From: Bacillota bacterium
Lineage (GTDB): Bacteria > Bacillota > Clostridia > Christensenellales > Aristaeellaceae
Length of the DNA stretch: 64,000 nt
Assembly: GCA_023411395.1 (NCBI GenBank)
Contig: JAEYOV010000005.1
Span: 1-64,000, forward strand
Direction of reading: 5' to 3'
Positions 59,372 to 64,000 of the stretch are shown piece after piece; the first letter of the stretch is position 1; each line of letters opens with the position of its first letter. The position numbers and the translations under genes are program-made. The notes under the pieces are model-generated. The model was not told the origin of the DNA, did no database searches, and saw only the letters and a list, made by a program, of their open reading frames with translations.

Positions 59372-60757
59372 TTATGCCGGCGTGGCCTCTCCGCCACGGG
59401 TTACATTCTTGATCCATTTGTTTCCCCGCAGGCGCATATAGGCGACGATCCACTTGAAGCACTGGTCAATGCGGGTGCACAGGAATACAATGGGCAGCGG
59501 AGCTTTGAATACGAAGGCTGCCAATGCCGTAGCGGGGAGCACGATCAGCCAGCCGCAGATCATATCCACCATGGCTACAAAGCGGCTGTCGCCCGCGCCA
59601 CGGTTGATGCCCACAAAGCAGCTTGCATGGTAGCTTGTGCCGATCAATGTGACTGCCAGCAGAGAGATCATGGCGGTGCTCAGGGAAAACACCTGCGGGT
59701 CCTCCTTGGCGGAACCGTACAGCAACGAGAAGGGCGCGCCCAGCAGGTAGACCGCAGCAGCCATGGCTATGCCGATCAAAGCGAACATGATTTGAATGGT
59801 TTTGGAATATGCCCGGGCCTTGTCATACTCTCCCGCGCCGACCGCCTTGCCCACTACCACGCTGGCGCCCCCCGCCAGGGCGAAAGTGAACATGGTGCCC
59901 ATGTTGGCCATGGCGGAGGCAATATTGTTGGCTGCCGCAAACACCGTACCCATTTGGCCAATGATAAAAGCTTTGAGCATGCCAATCAGCGACCATTGCA
60001 TGTCGGTGATGCCAACCGGCAGCCCGTAACGCAGGTAATCCCGGATCAGGGATTTATCCGTGCGGATCAGGTCTCTTGGCGTCATGTCGATGGTTTTCTG
60101 CACCTTGAAGGCATACACCCATACGATGGCAAGCTCCACCAGCCGGGCGGCAACGGTGGCGATGGCCGCGCCCTTTACGCCTAGGGCAGGCATGCCCAGC
60201 TTGCCGAAAATCAGCACATAGTTAAGCCCTACGTTGGTTAGCAGGGAGGCGATGGTCACATACAGCGTCACCTTCACCACCTCAACGGCGCGGAGCATCC
60301 CCGTTAAAGCGGCGGCGACGGCAAAGGGAAGATAGCTCAGGCAGGCGATGGCCAAATAATCCGCGGCCAATTTCGCAGTTTGCGGCTCATCCGCCCGCAA
60401 CAGAAGCCGGACCGTAAAATCCGGGAACAGCAAAAGCACCGCTGTGAACAGAAGGGCAATAAAAATGCACAGCATGGTCACCATGGAAAAAATCAACTTG
60501 ATGTGTTTTGTATCCTGCTTGCCCCAGTACTGGGAGATCAAAACGCCTGCGCCGCCCGCCATCCCCATCAATGTGGCGGCCAAAAAAGCCGTTACGGCGT
60601 TCACCTGGGAAACGGCCGCCTGGGCTGCTTTGCCGTTTGCCATGGAAGAAACCATGATATCGTCCGCCAGAACCACCAGGAAGGAAATCAGCGATTGGAA
60701 GGCCACGGGGACGGCAATGCGGAATATCGTGCGGTAGAACTGCCTGTCGCGTACCAT
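59372..60757 (-). CDS. MATE-family multidrug efflux pump
   Basis: A 461-residue membrane protein with 12 helices in two MATE halves (first: AVPVAFQSLISFLVVLADDI; second: RYGLPVGITDMQWSLIGMLK). MATE pumps export cationic drugs against Na+ or H+. GAGGATTAC is upstream of ATG 60757. It ends near a bidirectional terminator. Substrate is unknown. Confidence 0.92.
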   Translation of the reverse strand: MVRDRQFYRTIFRIAVPVAFQSLISFLVVLADDIMVSSMANGKAAQAAVSQVNAVTAFLAATLMGMAGGAGVLISQYWGKQDTKHIKLIFSMVTMLCIFIALLFTAVLLLFPDFTVRLLLRADEPQTAKLAADYLAIACLSYLPFAVAAALTGMLRAVEVVKVTLYVTIASLLTNVGLNYVLIFGKLGMPALGVKGAAIATVAARLVELAIVWVYAFKVQKTIDMTPRDLIRTDKSLIRDYLRYGLPVGITDMQWSLIGMLKAFIIGQMGTVFAAANNIASAMANMGTMFTFALAGGASVVVGKAVGAGEYDKARAYSKTIQIMFALIGIAMAAAVYLLGAPFSLLYGSAKEDPQVFSLSTAMISLLAVTLIGTSYHASCFVGINRGAGDSRFVAMVDMICGWLIVLPATALAAFVFKAPLPIVFLCTRIDQCFKWIVAYMRLRGNKWIKNVTRGGEATPA

Positions 60758-60880
60758 TCAATGTAATCCTCATTTCATGATGCCATGTATGCGCCATTGC
60801 ATGAGGATAACATATTTTTGACGTATTGGGAAGGGAGCAATCATGGGGATAGACCGGGCATAAACGCGCAATATAGTCCT

Positions 60881-61738
60881 ATGAATGCATCATTTTGGAC
60901 AAACACGGTCTGGTATGTCGCGCTGGGGGCGGTCAGTGTTGCGCTGTTCGTGCTTACCCTTGCAAAAACCAGGGAGCGTAAAAAGACGTTTGCGTTCTTT
61001 TTTGCGGTGCTCGGTATGACATATTTTATTGAAGTATTTCTGCTGATTATTACCAATGCTTATGCCTATTATCCCAAGATCGCGTCGGACAGCTTTCATG
61101 AGTCACTGATCGGCAATTTCTTTTCGCAATATTCGGTGTCTGCGTCGGCTGTGCTGATCGCAACGCTTGGCCTTAATATCTGGTGGCGGATAGGCTTCTC
61201 GTTCGCCTATTTTTTGATCGATGTGCTGTTCGTGCGGCTCAATATATATGCCCACAACTGGTACAGCTCCTGGTTTACGCTGGCCGGGTTTTTTGTCTAT
61301 AGCTGGGCCGTCGGGAAATGGCATGAAAAAGTCTTTGCGCACCCTTCCAAAATCATTTACTTTTCGACACTTTTCCTTGGCTTGTTTGCCCTTGGCGGGA
61401 ATATTCTTGGCACCACGCTGAACTTTCTGGAAATACGCAGGTATGGGATCGGATTATATGAACAGGCAACAAAAGACAACACCGCGACAAGCATCCTATA
61501 CGGTGTTTTGATTGGTTTTATTGTCATTCCCCTGTACCGCATGAAATCACACCCCGTCCTCAAGGGTCTGATATTCCTGGCGCTGTTTGCCTTTGATTAC
61601 AGCCTGTACCGTGTTGGGGTAATTCAAGTCAGGGCTGGCTGGTTTGTTGCCGGCTCGCTGCTCACCTTGTTTGGGCGCTACTTCTTTACGGGGGTTATCG
61701 ACCGCTCCCTGGGTGCGTCTGATGCATCACGCACATAG
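60881..61738 (+). CDS. Polytopic membrane protein of unknown function
   Basis: A 285-residue integral membrane protein with about eight helices (VWYVALGAVSVALFVLTLA, FFFAVLGMTYFIEVFLLII and others) and conserved-looking aromatic turns (YAHNWYSSWFTLAGFFVYSW). I recognise no family. Start is uncertain: ATG 60881 lacks a good Shine-Dalgarno site, while the GGAAGGGAG upstream precedes an out-of-frame ATG. Its 3' end overlaps the convergent GNAT gene by 44 nt. Confidence 0.65.
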   Translation: MNASFWTNTVWYVALGAVSVALFVLTLAKTRERKKTFAFFFAVLGMTYFIEVFLLIITNAYAYYPKIASDSFHESLIGNFFSQYSVSASAVLIATLGLNIWWRIGFSFAYFLIDVLFVRLNIYAHNWYSSWFTLAGFFVYSWAVGKWHEKVFAHPSKIIYFSTLFLGLFALGGNILGTTLNFLEIRRYGIGLYEQATKDNTATSILYGVLIGFIVIPLYRMKSHPVLKGLIFLALFAFDYSLYRVGVIQVRAGWFVAGSLLTLFGRYFFTGVIDRSLGASDASRT

Positions 61739-62213
61739 CGGTATGGTTTACGTCCAGCCGCTTTTCAAAGCATACGGCTTCCGGCCGGCCTTGGTACTTG
61801 CCGTAGTTGGGTATCCTTTCGTAGCCGTTCCGCTCATAAAAGGCCACGGCTCCCTGATTTACAAGCCTTGTCTCCAGGCGCAGAACCTTATACCCCATGG
61901 TTCCTGCCTGCCGCTCCAGAAAAGCAAGCAGTTTTGTTCCGACGCCGGAGGATTTTTCCCGCACGTACATCCGCTTGATCTCCGCCGTTTTTTCATCCAT
62001 GGGCCGGAAGGCCCCACAGCCGAGAGCTTCCCCATGATGATTGCGGGCAACGGCAAATAGGCTTCGGGGCACGCACACATCCTCCTCGCTGAAGGAGCTT
62101 TGCCCGCCGTCGCCCGTGATGGCCTGCAAACACGCTGAAAGCTCGTTCATCAACAGGGTGGCGTCAGGGGAGCGCGGGTCTTCCGCTGTGAGGACGATTT
62201 CTTCTGTAAGCAT
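61695..62213 (-). CDS. GNAT family N-acetyltransferase
   Basis: A 172-residue GNAT. Motif A is IKRMYVREKSSGVGTKLLAF (with V-x-x-x-G-x-G-x-x-L), then LETRLVNQGAVAFYERNGYE (motif B). TTAGGAGGATT is before ATG 62213; the longer frame to 62333 lacks a ribosome site. The C-terminal 15 residues overlap the convergent membrane gene. Substrate unknown. Confidence 0.85.
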   Translation of the reverse strand: MLTEEIVLTAEDPRSPDATLLMNELSACLQAITGDGGQSSFSEEDVCVPRSLFAVARNHHGEALGCGAFRPMDEKTAEIKRMYVREKSSGVGTKLLAFLERQAGTMGYKVLRLETRLVNQGAVAFYERNGYERIPNYGKYQGRPEAVCFEKRLDVNHTAMCVMHQTHPGSGR

Positions 62214-62392
62214 TTTCAATCCTCCTAAGGCGCAGATGGCAGGATGGCAGTATTTTCGCATCCGCACAAGCATTTCAACAGAAGATGAGGTCAATCCTCC
62301 TTCTGCACGGTTTTGCCGTTGTGGCAGGATCATATGGATACGCCAGAACTTGGCATGTGTAATTGCACGGGAACGAAGGATAATGATTTATA

Positions 62393-63343
62393 ATGCCAAC
62401 ATTAAGGATTGAAACCATGACGCAGATCTGCTACGGCATAGAAAAATTCGGAAGACTCAAAACCGTGATGCTTCACTGCCCGGAGAAATCCCTTGCGAAG
62501 GTGACAGAAGAAAACAAGGCATTCTTTTTGTTTGACAAGGTACCGGATGTTGATAAATATCTTGAGGAGCACCGGCAGTACGGCGCGCTGTTAAGCAGCC
62601 ATGGGATACAGGTGCATCAGTTGGCAAATCACATCCATCGGAACAGCGAATTGCTGGAGCGGCTGCCGAACCTGGCCTATCTGCATGACATAGCGGTCAT
62701 CAGCAGCCACGGGGCCATCGTTTCCAAAATGTCTTCCAGAGGCCGCTGCCACGAAGAAATCGTCGTTCGCGAAGCGCTGGCCGGTTTGGGCATTCCGATT
62801 CTCTATGAACCGATGGAGGGGGAGGCGTTTGAGGGATGCCTTCTGCTATCCCCAAAGACAGTGTTTGTCGCCGATACGGAGCGCCACAGCAAATACTCCA
62901 TCAAGAAATTCATTGACTTCATCCTTGTCTGTTTTGAAGAAGTGGTCTATGCCCAGATACCTCAGGAGCGAAGATTCATGCATCCCGATATGGTCTTGAA
63001 CCGTATCACAGACCATTTGATGGTATATTATCCGCCAGCGTTTTTGCAAACCTTCTTGATTACCAGGGAGAAAAGAACGTCCATTGACATTAAAACATGG
63101 ATGAAAGCACGCAAAGTAGACCTGATTCCCATATCTGATGATGAACAGAAACAATGGGGGTGTTCGTTTGTTCCGCTGGAGCCGGGCGTTATCATCAACT
63201 ATGATATTTCGCTCACACCCAATACGATTCATTTTCTGGAGCGGGAAGGGGTGCGGTTCATCCACTTTCACCCGGATGCTTTGTTGGCGGGCGGAGGAAG
63301 CCTGCGGTGTTTGACGATGAGGATTTGGCGCGATGCACGGTGA
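62393..63343 (+). CDS. Arginine deiminase/amidinotransferase-fold protein
   Basis: A 316-residue guanidino-group-modifying enzyme. It aligns with arginine deiminase at LPNLAYLHDIAVISSHGAIV (cf. PNLxFTRD), SSRGRCHEE, MHPDMVLNRI (cf. MHLD) and the C-terminal nucleophile segment AGGGSLRCLTMRI. The Glu-Gly-Gly-Asp segment of deiminases is FEGCLLL here, and the family HLD is HPD, so the substrate may not be free arginine. GAAGGATAA precedes ATG 62393; an ATG at codon 9 is also possible. Confidence 0.78.
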   Translation: MPTLRIETMTQICYGIEKFGRLKTVMLHCPEKSLAKVTEENKAFFLFDKVPDVDKYLEEHRQYGALLSSHGIQVHQLANHIHRNSELLERLPNLAYLHDIAVISSHGAIVSKMSSRGRCHEEIVVREALAGLGIPILYEPMEGEAFEGCLLLSPKTVFVADTERHSKYSIKKFIDFILVCFEEVVYAQIPQERRFMHPDMVLNRITDHLMVYYPPAFLQTFLITREKRTSIDIKTWMKARKVDLIPISDDEQKQWGCSFVPLEPGVIINYDISLTPNTIHFLEREGVRFIHFHPDALLAGGGSLRCLTMRIWRDAR

Positions 63344-63442
63344 ATACGCTTGTCATAGCCTGTGTTGGTTTGATGCCATTGCATGGACATCATAAGGACA
63401 TGGCGGTAAATCCTGAATGGTTCGCATTTGCAGGGCAAAAGT

Positions 63443-63484
63443 AAAAACACGGAATGCCTTGTTTTTAGGCCTTCCGTGTTTTTC
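63443..63484 (+). terminator. Terminator of the deiminase-like gene
   Basis: AAAAACACGGAA and TTCCGTGTTTTT pair, extended by GCC/GGC inside, followed by CCC; it works in either direction. Confidence 0.8.
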
Positions 63485-63492
63485 CCGATGAG

Positions 63493-63512
63493 TGGAGCAT
63501 AGGGGATTCGAA
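63493..63512 (-). other. tRNA 3'-end-like fragment
   Basis: On the minus strand the segment reads GTTCGAATCCCCTATGCTCCA minus its first base, the T loop and 3' acceptor half of a tRNA ending CCA. No matching 5' half is present, so it is a partial copy, as left by tRNA-targeting integrases. Confidence 0.4.
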
Positions 63513-63550
63513 CATGTATCAAAAGGGCAGCAAGAAAAGCAGGCATATGC

Positions 63551-63652
63551 TTACTTTTCTGATTTGAGTTCCCCGTATTTATTACGCCGGGTAGAAGGCG
63601 GGTTTATGGGTGCATTTTTTCGCTTTGGATTGCGACCTTTTTGATTAGCCAT
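63551..63652 (-). CDS. Very small basic protein, unknown
   Basis: A 33-residue Lys/Arg/Asn-rich peptide (MANQKGRNPKRKN ... RRNKYGELKSEK). GAGGTGA lies 7 nt before ATG 63652, a convincing ribosome site. The composition suits a nucleic-acid or spore-core binding peptide, but I recognise no family. Too short for ordinary ORF tracks. Confidence 0.6.
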   Translation of the reverse strand: MANQKGRNPKRKNAPINPPSTRRNKYGELKSEK

Positions 63653-63811
63653 TTTCTTCACCTCGAATGTAGTTTAGGCCGATGCCAACGGATTACTCTG
63701 GCAATATATACTTCTCTTTTTGCTCCGTCGAAGGCGGTTTGGTATGCAGGAATGCGAATTTCTTAACGTCTGCTTACGCGTGTTCTTGACTATAAACAAA
63801 AGCCCGCGAAC

Positions 63812-63834
63812 CATTGAGTATGCTGGTTTTTTTT
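63812..63834 (+). terminator. Short hairpin with eight-T tail
   Basis: AACCA and TGGTT around a 12-nt loop precede TTTTTTTT. No plus-strand gene is seen between 63653 and 63811, so its transcript is unknown. Confidence 0.4.
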
Positions 63835-63878
63835 GGCTAGCCTCTCCGAAAAGTCAAGCAAGAAGGTAAAAATTATGG

Positions 63879-63884
63879 TATAAT
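63879..63884 (+). promoter_or_regulatory. -10 box before the transposase
   Basis: An extended -10, TATGGTATAAT, about 30 nt before the transposase ATG. No clear -35 box. Confidence 0.45.
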
Positions 63885-63914
63885 AAGGATAATAGACAAC
63901 AGGCGGGGAAGAGA

Positions 63915-64000
63915 ATGGACTAGATCAAGTGGCAGGAACGCGGGCAGATCACCCTGTTGCCGGACAGCATAGAAGAGCTGGTCGGGCAAGATAATCCTGT
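63915..64000 (+). pseudogene. Transposase N-terminus (IS1182-like), with early amber codon, cut by window edge
   Basis: After GGCGGGGAAGAG the frame reads ATG-GAC-TAG, then continues openly as KWQERGQITLLPDSIEELVG and QDNPV. This is the typical start of IS1182/IS5-type transposases (Q-x-x-LLP-x-S-L-E-E-L-V-x-x-D-x-PV). The TAG at 63921-63923 stops translation from that ATG. Either the copy is dead or it starts at a non-standard codon after the stop. The rest is beyond the window. Confidence 0.65.

Noticed and set aside
60843..60863. Short frame ATG-GGG-ATA-GAC-CGG-GCA-TAA with a good ribosome site
   Set aside because: Six codons only; more likely a leader peptide by chance or evidence that the start of the following membrane gene is misread. 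Not called as a gene.

Overview
The window reads as chromosomal DNA of a spore-forming, fermentative member of the Bacillota, most likely class Clostridia. The grounds are spmA/spmB, an AbrB-type regulator, a 28-codon SpoVM-like gene, the ctsR-mcsA-mcsB-clpC operon, a methionine T-box upstream of methionyl-tRNA synthetase, pyruvate formate-lyase with its activase, strong Shine-Dalgarno sites, frequent TTG/GTG starts, and many TTGACA/TATAAT promoters with 17-nt spacers. The species cannot be fixed from the sequence alone. About 60 genes are supported. Many database-style longest-ORF starts are wrong here, and I chose starts from Shine-Dalgarno placement.

Layout. 1-255: tRNA-Gly (partial), tRNA-Cys, tRNA-Leu. 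469-3414: ECF sigma factor, membrane anti-sigma (DUF4179 type), an exported protein and an in-frame remnant of a second copy. 3586-8508: uracil permease, a three-gene acetyltransferase/isomerase/nucleotidyltransferase operon, a membrane methyltransferase and a Cys-rich unknown. 8887-11330: three-gene ABC-2 exporter. 11389-15792: pflA, a repeat-filled gap, pflB, and a divergent FNR/CRP-like regulator with a palindrome between. 15861-16068: a run of six hairpins. 16164-21152: abrB-like gene, spmAB, T-box-metS-tatD, a small membrane protein and spoVM. 21376-25899: MgtC family, LysE exporter with a divergent XRE-cupin regulator, an acyl-carrier-like protein lacking its serine, and HelD. 26091-30598: XRE-cupin regulator and potABCD polyamine transport.

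30944-34670: hflK-hflC-like pair followed by a flotillin. 34736-36133: secreted protein made of four 109-residue repeats. 36362-40876: ctsR-mcsA-mcsB-clpC under a CtsR box. 41171-46693: BspA-like LRR protein flanked by a duplicated clpC tail, then two different GGDEF fusions (LacI-type sensor-GGDEF and AraC-HTH-GGDEF). 46935-56609: FAD oxidase, mrfA-mrfB-like DNA repair pair, TPR protein, beta-phosphoglucomutase, tldD-tldE and a small membrane protein. 56708-63343: AAC(3)-like acetyltransferase, Cu/Zn superoxide dismutase, beta-propeller, MATE pump, unknown membrane protein, GNAT, arginine-deiminase-like enzyme. 63484-64000: accessory edge with a tRNA-3'-end-like fragment, a 33-codon basic protein and the start of a transposase that carries an amber codon.

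Themes: anaerobic fermentation control (pflBA plus an Fe-S-type regulator), sporulation, membrane and protein quality control (HflKC, flotillin, CtsR regulon), and polyamine/amino-acid transport under XRE-cupin regulators. No single cluster stands out as an obviously new defence or biosynthetic system. The most unusual points are the AraC-GGDEF fusion, the serine-less carrier protein next to HelD, the duplicated clpC tail around the BspA gene, the structured intergenic arrays, and the unannotatably short spoVM.
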